Shown: positions 9,928-19,355, counted from the stretch's first letter. The stretch: 64,000 nt of DNA from Actinomycetes bacterium (GCA_022601135.1 JAHZJB010000126.1:1-64000); one strand, 5' to 3'. Numbers and translations are program-made. The notes: generated from the sequence alone by a model not told the origin.

Positions 9928-12135
9928 GTGCCCCCGTATCCGGGCGCGCAGCTCACGCTTACCGCCAGGCTCAACACCTCGGCACTCGACAACCGGCGCG
10001 GTGTGGTCCGCCTGCACCCGGAAGCCGTTGCCGCTTTGGGCATCAGGGAATGGGACGCGGTGTCGCTGACCGGTGGGCGCACTACCGCGGCGGTGGTCGG
10101 TCTGGCGCCCGCCGGCACGCCCGCGGGTACCGCTCTGCTCGATGACGTGACGCTGTCGAACGCCGGGCTACGCGAGGACACGGCGGTGCTCGTGACACCC
10201 GTCGTCGTGCAGGGCGCCCGGTCGGTCACGCTCAGCGGCTCCACCCTGGCCACCCAGTCGATCGCACCAGCCACGCTGCGACAGGCACTGTTGGGCAAGG
10301 TCATGACGGTCGGCGACACCGTCTCGCTGTTGCCCCGCGACCTCGGTCCGGGCACCTCGACATCGGCTGCCAGTGCCGCGCTGGCGTCGTCGGTCGGCAT
10401 CACCTGGACCTCCGAATTGCTGACCGTGACGGATCTGGATCCCACCGGACCGGTCAGCGTACAGCCCAATTCGTTGGTCAGTTGGGGTGCATCAGCACCC
10501 CTGAATCCGACGGCCCGCGCCGATGAACCAACCGTGCCGCCGACCACACCGAGTGTCGCGTTCGACGACCTCAAGGGTGCTCACGTCCAGGCCGGCAAGC
10601 TGACCGAATGGCTCAAGCTGGCGCTCGACGAGCCAGAACTTCTCGAAACATTGGGTGCGGCAGCCAGTCTCGGTGTCCTGGTTTCCGGCCCAGCCGGAGT
10701 CGGCAAGGCAACCATGGTGCGCACGGTATGTGCGAACCGGCGATTGGTTGAGCTGGACGGCCCGGAGATCGGTTCTCTGGCCGCTACCGACCGGCTCGCC
10801 GCGGTTGCCGACGCTGTGGGGAAGCTGGGTGCCGTCGGCAGTGCCGGTGCCAGTGGGGGCGGGGTACTTCTCATCACCGACATCGATGCGCTTCTGCCGG
10901 TTACCGCCGAACCGGTTGCGGGCCTGATAATCGCCGAACTGCGCAAGGCTGTCGCCGCCAGGGGAATCGCCCTCATCGCCACCTCGGCCGTTCCGGACAA
11001 CCTCGACGTCCGACTGCGAGCGCAGGATTTGTGCGACCGGGAACTCGGGCTGAGCCTGCCCGATGGCAACACCCGCACACAGCTACTCGATGTCCTGGTG
11101 CGCGGAGTGCCCTCGAAAGAACTGGATCTCAACGAGATAGCGCAACGGACACCGGGTTTCGTCGTCGCCGACTTGGCTGCCCTGGTCCGTGAGGGCGCAC
11201 TTCGCGCCGCCGCCAGGGCCAGCCACGATGGGGCGCCGCCGGAACTCACACAGCAGGATCTGACGGGCGCTCTCAGCGTCATCCGACCGCTGTCCCGTTC
11301 GGCCACCGAAGAGCTGTCCATCGGTTCGGTCACCCTCGACGATGTCGGGGATATGGTTGACACCAAGCGGGCACTTACCGAGGCGGTGCTCTGGCCGCTG
11401 CAGCATCCCGAAACATTCGAGCGCCTCGGCGTGCAGCCACCCCGCGGCGTACTCCTGTACGGCCCACCCGGATGCGGCAAGACATACGTGGTGCGAGCGC
11501 TGGCCAGTTCGGGTCGACTGAGCGTTCACGCGGTCAAGGGTGCAGAGCTGATGGACAAATGGGTCGGCTCCTCCGAGAAGGCGGTGCGCGAATTATTCCG
11601 CCGCGCCCGAGATTCCGCGCCCTCACTGGTTTTTCTCGATGAGATCGACGCGCTGGCACCCCGGCGTGGACAGAGCTTCGATTCGGGTGTGGGCGACCGC
11701 GTGGTTGCCGCGATGCTGACTGAGCTCGACGGCATCGAACCGCTGCGCGACGTGGTCGTGTTGGGTGCGACGAACAGACCGGACCTCATCGATCCGGCAT
11801 TGCTTCGGCCGGGCCGACTGGAGAAGCTCGTGTTCGTCGAGCCGCCCGACGCCGAGGCGCGCAGCGAGATTCTGCGCGCCGCAGGGAAGTCGGTGCCATT
11901 GGTCTCCGAAGGGCCGCAAGCCGTCGATCTGGACACGCTGGCCGCCGATCTCGACGGCTACAGCGCGGCGGACTGCGTGGCGCTACTGCGCGAAGCTGCA
12001 CTCACGGCGATGCGCCGCTCCATCGACGCCGCCGACGTCACGGCCGCCGACGTCGCCACGGCGCGCGAAGCGGTGCGGCCCTCTCTCGATCCCACACAGG
12101 TCGAGGCATTGCGGGAGTTCTCCGCCACGCGTTAG
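9928..12135 (+). CDS. cpa: Cdc48-like AAA+ ATPase of actinobacteria (Cpa)
   Basis: 735-residue tandem AAA protein: an N-terminal double-psi-barrel-like domain (about 1-190), then D1 and D2. D2 is canonical: Walker A GPPGCGKT (512-519), Walker B with Asp571-Glu572, SRH ATNRPDLIDPALLRPGR with Arg627 and Arg630. D1 is degenerate: Walker A GPAGVGKA (254-261) has Ala where Thr/Ser is needed, and Walker B LLITDID has Asp318 followed by Ile rather than Glu. It is the orthologue (from memory) of Rv0435c, described as a Cdc48-like proteasome interactor. GTG start 1 bp after pssA; the stop overlaps the convergent antiporter stop. Confidence 0.93.
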   Translation: MPPYPGAQLTLTARLNTSALDNRRGVVRLHPEAVAALGIREWDAVSLTGGRTTAAVVGLAPAGTPAGTALLDDVTLSNAGLREDTAVLVTPVVVQGARSVTLSGSTLATQSIAPATLRQALLGKVMTVGDTVSLLPRDLGPGTSTSAASAALASSVGITWTSELLTVTDLDPTGPVSVQPNSLVSWGASAPLNPTARADEPTVPPTTPSVAFDDLKGAHVQAGKLTEWLKLALDEPELLETLGAAASLGVLVSGPAGVGKATMVRTVCANRRLVELDGPEIGSLAATDRLAAVADAVGKLGAVGSAGASGGGVLLITDIDALLPVTAEPVAGLIIAELRKAVAARGIALIATSAVPDNLDVRLRAQDLCDRELGLSLPDGNTRTQLLDVLVRGVPSKELDLNEIAQRTPGFVVADLAALVREGALRAAARASHDGAPPELTQQDLTGALSVIRPLSRSATEELSIGSVTLDDVGDMVDTKRALTEAVLWPLQHPETFERLGVQPPRGVLLYGPPGCGKTYVVRALASSGRLSVHAVKGAELMDKWVGSSEKAVRELFRRARDSAPSLVFLDEIDALAPRRGQSFDSGVGDRVVAAMLTELDGIEPLRDVVVLGATNRPDLIDPALLRPGRLEKLVFVEPPDAEARSEILRAAGKSVPLVSEGPQAVDLDTLAADLDGYSAADCVALLREAALTAMRRSIDAADVTAADVATAREAVRPSLDPTQVEALREFSATR

Positions 12136-13652
12136 CCCGGATCGCCGTACTCATCGAACCAATAGGCAAGCTTTCCCCGCCGGCTCACCGCACGCAGCCG
12201 TCGTTCAGCCAGCTCTCTCATCGCGGTGGTTGTCACGATCAACAACTCGTCACCGATCTCGAGGCGGGTGACCAGTTGCGGCACGAACGATTGGCCCGCC
12301 CGGATGATCAATGTGATGACGCTGGGGTCGGGCAGCCGCAGCTCCAACACTGTCACGTTGTGCAGCCGGGAGCCGGGCATCACCTTCATCGTGATCAGTT
12401 CGGCGTCCAACACGTCCAACGGCGCGGCGTCGACCTGGATTTCACGGGTCGTGTCGCGCGGGATGAGGTCGAGCCGCTCGGCGATGCGTCGCAGACTCGG
12501 CCCCTGCACCAGGGTGAACACCACAACGAGGATGAACACGATGTTCAGCAGCCTGGTGCTGCCGGGAACACCGGCGACCATGGGATAGGTCGCCAGCACG
12601 ATGGGCACCGCCCCGCGCAGACCCGCCCAGGAGACGAATAACTGCTCCCGCCAAGGTATACGAAAACCGATGAGCGACAGGAAAACCGAAAGAGGGCGGG
12701 CGAGCAGCAGGAGCACCAGGCCCGCGACGATGGCCGGCACCGCCTCGCCGGGCAGTTCGTTCGGCGAGACCAGCAGACCCAGAATCACGAACAGCCCGAT
12801 CTGGGCCAGCCAACCCGACCCCTCGGCGAAGGACCGGGTCGCCGAGCGGTGCGGCAGACCGGAGTTGGCGAGCACCACACCGGCGAGAAAGGCGGCGATG
12901 AACCCACTGGCATCCGCGGCACCGGCCGCCGCAAACGCGAGCATGCCCAGACCGAAGGTGGCCAGCGGGTACAGACCGGCAGCCGGCAATGCGATGCGCC
13001 GCAGTGCCATCGCCCCCAGGAAGCCGCAGCCTATTCCGATGGCGGCGCCGATCGCCAAATCCCACAGCAGCCGCACCGCTATCGCGCCTGGCTCGACCTG
13101 CAGCGGCAGCGCGCTGAACATCAGCACCAGGATGACGGCCGGAGCGTCGTTGAAGCCCGACTCCGCCTCCAGCAGGCCGCCTACTCGCCTGGGCAGCGGC
13201 ACCACGCGAAGCACCGAGAACACCGCGGCAGCATCTGTGCTGGAGACGATGGCACCGAGCAACAGGGCCAGCTGCCAGTCCATCCCGAGTAGCCAGTGCG
13301 CCGCCGTTGCCGTCACCGCCATGCTGACCCCGACACCGACCGTTGCGAGCACCGACGCAGGAGCCAGTACCTTGCGAATATCGCTGAAACGGGTGGCCAG
13401 CCCGCCCTCGACGAGGATGACGCCCAGCAGGGCGGTCCCCAGATTCTGGGCCAGTTGTGCGCTGTGGAAGTTCAGTCCGACCCCGAGCTCGCCTACGAGC
13501 ACGCCGACCCCGAGGAACAGCAATAGGCTGGGCAGGCCGGCTCCGGTGGCCAGCCTTGTCGTGGCAATGCTGGCCAGCAGCACGAGGCCGCCGAAGAACA
13601 GCGTCACGTAGAGCTGGTGCAGGCTCACCGGTGCAAGTAAACCAGGAGACAT
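12132..13652 (-). CDS. CPA1-family cation/proton antiporter with C-terminal RCK_C domain
   Basis: 506 residues. About 12-13 hydrophobic segments fill residues 10-395, including ESGFNDAPAVILVL with the Asn-Asp pair needed for ion exchange. A TrkA_C/RCK_C domain follows (about 425-495, AELITMKVMPGSRLHNV onward). The arrangement resembles NhaP2/CvrA K+ or Na+/H+ exchangers; the ion is uncertain. The ATG at 13652 lies 2 bp from the divergent trkA-like start, so the true start could be the in-frame GTG at 13628. It converges on cpa with overlapping stops. Confidence 0.9.
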   Translation of the reverse strand: MSPGLLAPVSLHQLYVTLFFGGLVLLASIATTRLATGAGLPSLLLFLGVGVLVGELGVGLNFHSAQLAQNLGTALLGVILVEGGLATRFSDIRKVLAPASVLATVGVGVSMAVTATAAHWLLGMDWQLALLLGAIVSSTDAAAVFSVLRVVPLPRRVGGLLEAESGFNDAPAVILVLMFSALPLQVEPGAIAVRLLWDLAIGAAIGIGCGFLGAMALRRIALPAAGLYPLATFGLGMLAFAAAGAADASGFIAAFLAGVVLANSGLPHRSATRSFAEGSGWLAQIGLFVILGLLVSPNELPGEAVPAIVAGLVLLLLARPLSVFLSLIGFRIPWREQLFVSWAGLRGAVPIVLATYPMVAGVPGSTRLLNIVFILVVVFTLVQGPSLRRIAERLDLIPRDTTREIQVDAAPLDVLDAELITMKVMPGSRLHNVTVLELRLPDPSVITLIIRAGQSFVPQLVTRLEIGDELLIVTTTAMRELAERRLRAVSRRGKLAYWFDEYGDPG

Positions 13653-13654
13653 TC

Positions 13655-14320
13655 ATGCGGATCGCGATAGCGGGGGCCGGCGCTATCGGCCGCTCCGTCG
13701 CCCAGGAACTGGTGGACTGCGGGCACAAAGTGCTGCTCATCGAAAAGGAGCTCACCCGCTACCGGCCGTCGACCGTGCCGGGCGCCGAGTGGTTTCTCGC
13801 CGACGCGTGCGAGGTCTCCTCCCTGGAGGAAGCCGCGATCCACATCTGCGACGTCGCCATCGCCGCCACCGGCGACGACAAGTCGAACCTCGCGATGGCG
13901 TTTCTCGCCAAGACCGAATTCGGCATCGACCGGGTGGTCGCGCGGATCAACGAGTCGAGCAACAAATGGCTCTTCACCGAGGCATGGGGCATCGACGTGG
14001 CGGTTTCCGCACCCGTCGCACTGGTCGCCGCGGTGGAGGGCGCGATCGACGTTGGGCACCTGGTGCGTCTGATGGATCTCGGGAAGGGGTCGCGAACGGG
14101 CTTGAGCCAGGATCCGCCCAACGTCGCCAAGCTAACCTTGCCGCCGGACAGTCGGCTGGTCGGCCAGCGGGTGCGCGACCTCGCGATCCAGAAAAACAGC
14201 GCGCTGGTGACAGTGCTGCGGGCCGATCGGCTCCTCATCCCCGAACCCGACGACATTCTGCGGGCCGGTGACGAGTTGCTCTTCATCTCCGGAGACCGCA
14301 CCGTCGGGGAGGATTGCTGA
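13655..14320 (+). CDS. TrkA-type RCK potassium-uptake regulator
   Basis: 221-residue cytoplasmic regulator with a Rossmann RCK_N domain (GAGAIGRSVAQ at 7-17 and an acidic residue after the second strand, LIEKE) and a C-terminal RCK_C domain (about 140-215). It binds NAD(H) or other nucleotides and gates a cation transporter. The ATG at 13655 is supported by AGGAG 7 nt upstream. No Trk/Ktr membrane subunit is adjacent; the divergent antiporter is the nearest transport partner. It resembles CeoB/CeoC of M. tuberculosis. Confidence 0.9.
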   Translation: MRIAIAGAGAIGRSVAQELVDCGHKVLLIEKELTRYRPSTVPGAEWFLADACEVSSLEEAAIHICDVAIAATGDDKSNLAMAFLAKTEFGIDRVVARINESSNKWLFTEAWGIDVAVSAPVALVAAVEGAIDVGHLVRLMDLGKGSRTGLSQDPPNVAKLTLPPDSRLVGQRVRDLAIQKNSALVTVLRADRLLIPEPDDILRAGDELLFISGDRTVGEDC

Positions 14321-14331
14321 CACACCTGCCC

Positions 14332-14337
14332 TAGACT
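14332..14337 (+). promoter_or_regulatory. Candidate -10 box TAGACT of the mrp operon
   Basis: TAGACT within TGCCCTAGACT, 37 nt before the mrpA start. The same TGCCCTAGACT string occurs before the helicase gene near 1585. No convincing -35. Confidence 0.4.
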
Positions 14338-14374
14338 TGCCCGACAGCGTTGCCGAACCCGAGGAGACGGAGCC

Positions 14375-17290
14375 ATGCTCGCCATCCTCGCTGCCCACGC
14401 GGTCGCCACGTTGTTGGCTCCGCTGCTCGTGTACCGCTGGGGGCGAACGGCCTTCTATCCGCTGGCCCTGGTGCCGCTCGGCTCCCTGGTCTGGGTCGCC
14501 CTGCACTGGCCGGGCGCTGATCAGGCGCAAGTCCTGGACCTGCCGTGGGTGCCCGAGCTGTCGATGAACATCACGCTGCGTTTCGATGCACTCGCCGCGA
14601 TCATGAGCCTGCTGGTCCTCGGGATCGGTGCGCTGGTGCTGTTCTACTGCGCTGACTACTTCCGCCACGCCGACGGCAGCAGAGAGAAACGGCTCCCCAG
14701 TTTCGCCGCTGAACTGGTCGCGTTCTCCGGCGCCATGTTCGGCCTGGTCACCAGCGACAACATGCTGGTGCTCTACGTGTTCTGGGAGACCACGACCGTG
14801 TTGTCCTTCCTGCTGGTCGGGCATTACGCGGAACGGTCCACCAGCCGTCGGGCAGCCACCCAGGCACTGCTGGTCACGACCTTCGGTGGTCTGGCGATGC
14901 TGGTCGGCATCATCGTGCTGGCCAACATCACCGGCACCTACCTGCTGTCCGAGCTGATCGCCGATCCACCGACCGGCGTGGCCGCCTCGGTGGCGGTGGT
15001 GCTGATACTCGTCGGTGCGCTGTCGAAGTCGGCGATCGTGCCGATGCACTTCTGGCTGCCCGGCGCGATGGCCGCCCCGACACCGGTGAGCGCCTATCTG
15101 CATGCCGCGGCGATGGTCAAGGCCGGCGTCTACCTGATCGCGAGGATGACGCCGGGATTCGCCGACTCCCCCGTATGGCGACCGACCGTGCTGACGCTGG
15201 GACTGCTGACGATGGTGCTGGCGGGCTGGCGGGCCATCCGCGAGTACGACCTGAAGCTGATTCTGGCGTTCGGCACCGTGAGCCAACTCGGCCTGATCAC
15301 CGTCATGGTGGGTGCGGGCGGCAGCGAGATGATGTTGGCCGGTCTGGCAATGCTGTGTGCGCACGCCATGTTCAAAGCCGCGCTGTTCATGGTCTGCGGG
15401 ATCATCGACCACACCACCGGCACCCGCGACATCCGCCGGCTCGCTTGGCTGGGCGACCGCAACCGGACGCTGCTGATCATCGCGGCGGGCGCCACGGCGA
15501 GCATGGCCGCCTTGCCGCCGTTCTTCGGGTTCGTCGCCAAGGAGGCCGACCTGGAGACAGTGCTGTACAGCCCGACGCTGGGTGCCGCGGCCCCCGTCGT
15601 CCTCACCGGCATCGTGGTCGGCTCGGTATTGACCACGGTGTACAGCCTGCGGTTTCTGGTTGGCGCGTTCGGCCGCAAGGGCAGACCCGGGCCCAGCACC
15701 CGAGTCGCCGAGATGCACCGGCCCAGCGCTGCATTCCTGGCGCCGCCGGCCGTGCTATCGGCGGCCGGGCTGCTGTTCGGCCTGTGGCCGTCGGGGCTGG
15801 ACAACATTCTGGACGACTACGCCGACACGGTCCCCGATCCTGCCGGCTACGTCGCCGACTACTACCTGGCCCTGTGGCACGGTTTCACCCTGCCGCTGGC
15901 CCTGTCGGGACTCGTGCTGACTGTCGGCATCGCGGTTTACCTCGGTCGCGCCCGGCTGAGCCACGCCCGGATTCGATTCCTGCCGCTGGGCAATGCCGAC
16001 CGCATCTACGACGCCGTGCTGCGGGGCGCCGACGTGATGTCGGTGCGGCTGACGGCGGTCACCCAGCGGGGCTCCATCCCGGCGACGCAGTCGGTAATCC
16101 TGGTGACGCTGGTGCTGATGCCGGTCACGGTCCTGGCCCTGGGAGCCCGCGACCGACCCGAGTTCGAATTGTGGGACTCCTCGGCCCAGGTAGTGGTCGG
16201 GCTACTGATGCTCGCCGCCGCGCTGGGCGCGACCGTGATGCGTAACCGCCTGGCGGCGGTGCTGCTGGTCGGCGTGACCGGATACGGGTGCGGGGCGATC
16301 TTCGCGTTCTACGGCGCCCCCGATCTGGCTCTCACGCAATTCCTGGTGGAGACACTGACCCTGGTTATGTTCGTCCTCGTGCTGCGCACCCTTCCCGCCG
16401 AGACAGGGGCTGCCGACATCAAGCGGTTCCGTGTTCCGCGCGCCGCCCTCGCGCTCGCGGTCGGGGCAACGGTCACGGTTCTCGCCTCGTTCGCGATGGC
16501 AGCCCGCACCGGCAGGTCGATCGCAGATCTGTTGCCCGAAGCCGCGTACCTGCGCGGCCACGGGTACAACGCCGTCAACGTGCTGCTGGTCGACATCCGC
16601 GCGTGGGACACGATGGGCGAGGTCGCGGTGCTGCTCGTTGCCGCGACGGGCGTTGCGTCCATGGTGTTCCGCAGCCGCCGGTTCGGCGCGGCACCCAGGA
16701 TTCAGGATCTGCGCATGTCGGAAAGACCCGATGCCGGCGAGCCCCCGGAGTTCACGAAGAACAGCCCCGCCGTTGGCGAGACGACCTGGCTGCGGGGCAG
16801 CGGATTGCGTGACCCACGGCACCGGTCGCTGGTGCTCGAGGTCGCCACGCGGCTCATCTTCCCGGTGATGATGGTGCTTTCGGCGTACTTCTTCTTCGCC
16901 GGGCACAACACGCCCGGCGGCGGCTTCGCGGGCGGGCTGATGGCCGGCCTGGCGCTGGTACTGCGCTACCTCGCAGGTGGCAGATACGAGTTGGGCGAGA
17001 CGCTGCCCCTGGACGCGGGCAAGATCCTCGGCGCCGGGTTGACCCTGACCGCCGGTACCGCCGTTGCCTCGCTGCTGGCCGGTGCGCCCGCACTGTCGTC
17101 AGCCCTGATCGAGGTCGACGTGCCGGTGCTGGGCACCGTCAAGTTCGTCACCGCCCTGTTCTTCGACCTCGGCGTGTATCTGATCGTGGTCGGTCTGGTG
17201 CTCGACGTGTTGCGCAGCCTCGGAGCCCGCATCGACACCGAAATCGACACCGAGATGAGCGAACTGGAACGCAAGGCGGTGAACCAGTGA
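14375..17290 (+). CDS. mrpA: Mrp Na+/H+ antiporter subunit A fused to subunit B
   Basis: 971-residue membrane protein, the largest subunit of the Mrp multisubunit antiporter. Residues 1 to about 500 match the NuoL-like core (LVGHYAERSTSRRAATQALL, SKSAIVPMHFWLPGAM, SAYLHAAAMVKAGVYL). Further membrane helices follow (about 560-770), and from about 810 a complete MnhB-like domain begins (LEVATRLIFPVMMVLSAYFF, then NTPGGGFAGG). No separate mrpB follows, which confirms the fusion known in actinobacteria. The start has a GGAG-rich ribosome site. First of six genes joined by 4-bp overlaps. Confidence 0.95.
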   Translation: MLAILAAHAVATLLAPLLVYRWGRTAFYPLALVPLGSLVWVALHWPGADQAQVLDLPWVPELSMNITLRFDALAAIMSLLVLGIGALVLFYCADYFRHADGSREKRLPSFAAELVAFSGAMFGLVTSDNMLVLYVFWETTTVLSFLLVGHYAERSTSRRAATQALLVTTFGGLAMLVGIIVLANITGTYLLSELIADPPTGVAASVAVVLILVGALSKSAIVPMHFWLPGAMAAPTPVSAYLHAAAMVKAGVYLIARMTPGFADSPVWRPTVLTLGLLTMVLAGWRAIREYDLKLILAFGTVSQLGLITVMVGAGGSEMMLAGLAMLCAHAMFKAALFMVCGIIDHTTGTRDIRRLAWLGDRNRTLLIIAAGATASMAALPPFFGFVAKEADLETVLYSPTLGAAAPVVLTGIVVGSVLTTVYSLRFLVGAFGRKGRPGPSTRVAEMHRPSAAFLAPPAVLSAAGLLFGLWPSGLDNILDDYADTVPDPAGYVADYYLALWHGFTLPLALSGLVLTVGIAVYLGRARLSHARIRFLPLGNADRIYDAVLRGADVMSVRLTAVTQRGSIPATQSVILVTLVLMPVTVLALGARDRPEFELWDSSAQVVVGLLMLAAALGATVMRNRLAAVLLVGVTGYGCGAIFAFYGAPDLALTQFLVETLTLVMFVLVLRTLPAETGAADIKRFRVPRAALALAVGATVTVLASFAMAARTGRSIADLLPEAAYLRGHGYNAVNVLLVDIRAWDTMGEVAVLLVAATGVASMVFRSRRFGAAPRIQDLRMSERPDAGEPPEFTKNSPAVGETTWLRGSGLRDPRHRSLVLEVATRLIFPVMMVLSAYFFFAGHNTPGGGFAGGLMAGLALVLRYLAGGRYELGETLPLDAGKILGAGLTLTAGTAVASLLAGAPALSSALIEVDVPVLGTVKFVTALFFDLGVYLIVVGLVLDVLRSLGARIDTEIDTEMSELERKAVNQ

Positions 17291-17754
17291 CCACCTATCT
17301 TTTTCCTCTCGTCGTCATCGGCGGCCTGACCGCCACCGGGGTCTACCTATTGCTCGAACGGAGCCTGACCCGAATGCTGTTGGGGCTGTTGCTGATCAGC
17401 AACGCGATCAACCTGCTGATCCTCACGTCCAGCGGCCCGCGGGGCAACCCCCCGGTGCGCGGACGTGTCAGTGCCGGTGAGACGACGACAGCGGATCCGT
17501 TGGCACAGGGGCTGATCCTGACCGCGATCGTGATCACCATGGGTATCGCAGCCTTCGTGCTGGCGCTGGCATACCGGTCCTATCGCCTCAACACCGTCGA
17601 GGTAGTCGGCAACGACCCCGAGGACACCAGGGTGTCGAGGCTGACCGGCAAGGAATCCGACGACGACAGCACACGCCGCGGACCCGACCTCTCCCGCGAT
17701 ACCGACCTGCCTGACGAACTCGACGCACTCCCCGGGTACGAGGGGTCCAGATGA
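17287..17754 (+). CDS. mrpC: Mrp antiporter subunit C
   Basis: 155 residues, NuoK-like, with three membrane helices in the first 100 residues (LLERSLTRMLLGLLLISNAINL is the diagnostic second-helix region) and a hydrophilic acidic C-terminal tail of about 50 residues. GTG start overlapping the mrpA stop by 4 bp (GTGA). Confidence 0.93.
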   Translation: MTTYLFPLVVIGGLTATGVYLLLERSLTRMLLGLLLISNAINLLILTSSGPRGNPPVRGRVSAGETTTADPLAQGLILTAIVITMGIAAFVLALAYRSYRLNTVEVVGNDPEDTRVSRLTGKESDDDSTRRGPDLSRDTDLPDELDALPGYEGSR

Positions 17755-19355
17755 GTTCCGCGCTGACACCGCTGCCGGTGCTCATCCCGTTGCTCGCCGC
17801 GGCGATGACGCTGGTCGCCGGCCGCCGGCCGCGACTGCAGCTTGTCATCACCTTGCTGGCGCTGTCGGTGGTTGTCGTCGTGTCGGCCGCTCTGGGGTAT
17901 CTCGCCGACCGCGACGGCACGATCGTGTTGCAGGTCGGCGGCTGGGGCCCCACCGAGCCCGGCATGGGGCCGTTGGGTATCACCCTCGTGGTCGACCGAT
18001 TGTCGGCTCTGATGCTGGTGGTGTCCTCGATCGTGATGCTCGCCGTGGTCTACTACGCCATCGCTCAGGGCATCCGCGATGGTGATGAGCGCCAGCCGGT
18101 CTCGATCTTTCTGCCCACCTATCTGGTGCTGTCGGCAGGCGTGTGCATGGCCTTTCTGGCCGGCGATCTGTTCAATCTCTTCGTCGGCTTCGAGGTGTTG
18201 CTGAGCGCCAGCTTCGTGCTGCTCACCATTGGCGCCAGCAAGGAGCGCGTCCGGGCGGGCATCGCCTACGTGATGGTGTCGATGGTCTCCTCGATGGTGT
18301 TTCTGCTGGGCATCGGGCTGGTGTACGCCGCGACCGGAACGCTCAACATGGCGGAGTTGTCGGTCCGGCTCGCCGACGTCTCGGACGGAACCCGCGCGGC
18401 GCTGTTCGCCGTTTTGCTGGTCGCGTTCGGGATCAAGGCTGCGGTGTTTCCGCTGTCGGCATGGTTGCCGGACTCCTACCCGACGGCCCCCACGCCCGTC
18501 ACTGCCGTCTTCGCCGGCTTGCTCACCAAGATCGGTGTCTATGCGATCATCCGCGCGCATTCGCTGCTGTTCCCCGGCGGTGAAATGGACAACCTGCTAC
18601 TCGTGGCCGGGCTGCTGACGATGGTGGTCGGCATCCTCGGCGCGATCGCCCAGAGCGACATCAAGCGACTGCTGTCCTTCACCCTGGTCAGCCACATCGG
18701 CTACATGGTGTTCGGCGTCGCCCTGTCAACCGAGCTCGGGATGTCGGGCGCCATTTACTATGTCGCGCACCATATCCTGGTTCAGACGACGCTCTTCCTG
18801 GTTGTCGGTCTGATCGAGCGTCAGGCGGGGGCCTCGGCGTTGCAGCGCCTGGGCGGCCTCGCTGCGGCCAGCCCCTTGCTTGCCTTCGTCTTCGTCGTCC
18901 CGGCCCTCAACCTGGGCGGTATACCTCCGTTCTCGGGCTTCATCGGGAAAGTGGCACTGATCGAGGCAGGCACGCAGGTGGGATCCGTGCTGGCCTGGAC
19001 CCTGGTGGCAGGCAGCGTCATCACCAGTCTCCTGACCCTGTATGTGGTGGCCCGGGTGTGGACGAAGGCATTCTGGCGTTCGCGCGCGGACGCACCCGAG
19101 GGCCACCTGTCGGCGGCCGCACCCTCGACGCTGGTGGACAACACCGAGGCTGTCACGGACATCGACCTTGCCGACCGCGACGACGTCGGTCGGATGCCGG
19201 TCGGCATGCTGCTGCCGACGGCCGGGCTGATCGCAGTCGGCCTGTCGATGTCCGTGCTGGCAGGCCCGATCTTCGCGTACAGCGAACGCGCCGCCGCCGA
19301 AGTCCTCGATCGAGGCCGGTACATCAGCGCTGTCCTCGGGGAGTTGGAGCGATGA
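17751..19355 (+). CDS. mrpD: Mrp antiporter subunit D
   Basis: 534-residue NuoN/NuoM-like proton-translocating subunit. Diagnostic segments are GDLFNLFVGFEVLL, FGIKAAVFPLSAWLPDSYPT with the conserved Lys, and FAGLLTKIGVYAIIR. About 13-14 membrane helices, with a hydrophilic insertion near residues 442-482. ATGA overlap with mrpC. Its TGA lies in the first copy of a repeated ATGAGCGCTCGC unit. Confidence 0.95.
   Translation: MSSALTPLPVLIPLLAAAMTLVAGRRPRLQLVITLLALSVVVVVSAALGYLADRDGTIVLQVGGWGPTEPGMGPLGITLVVDRLSALMLVVSSIVMLAVVYYAIAQGIRDGDERQPVSIFLPTYLVLSAGVCMAFLAGDLFNLFVGFEVLLSASFVLLTIGASKERVRAGIAYVMVSMVSSMVFLLGIGLVYAATGTLNMAELSVRLADVSDGTRAALFAVLLVAFGIKAAVFPLSAWLPDSYPTAPTPVTAVFAGLLTKIGVYAIIRAHSLLFPGGEMDNLLLVAGLLTMVVGILGAIAQSDIKRLLSFTLVSHIGYMVFGVALSTELGMSGAIYYVAHHILVQTTLFLVVGLIERQAGASALQRLGGLAAASPLLAFVFVVPALNLGGIPPFSGFIGKVALIEAGTQVGSVLAWTLVAGSVITSLLTLYVVARVWTKAFWRSRADAPEGHLSAAAPSTLVDNTEAVTDIDLADRDDVGRMPVGMLLPTAGLIAVGLSMSVLAGPIFAYSERAAAEVLDRGRYISAVLGELER

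Noticed and set aside
12442..13755. 437-codon minus-strand frame inside the antiporter gene
   Set aside because: Arg-rich, low-quality composition and shadow of the real antiporter frame.
14132..15718. 528-codon minus-strand frame across trkA and mrpA
   Set aside because: His/Gln/Arg-rich antisense shadow; mrpA on the plus strand has clear family motifs.
17580..18560. 326-codon minus-strand frame opposite mrpC/mrpD
   Set aside because: Antisense shadow of membrane-protein codons.
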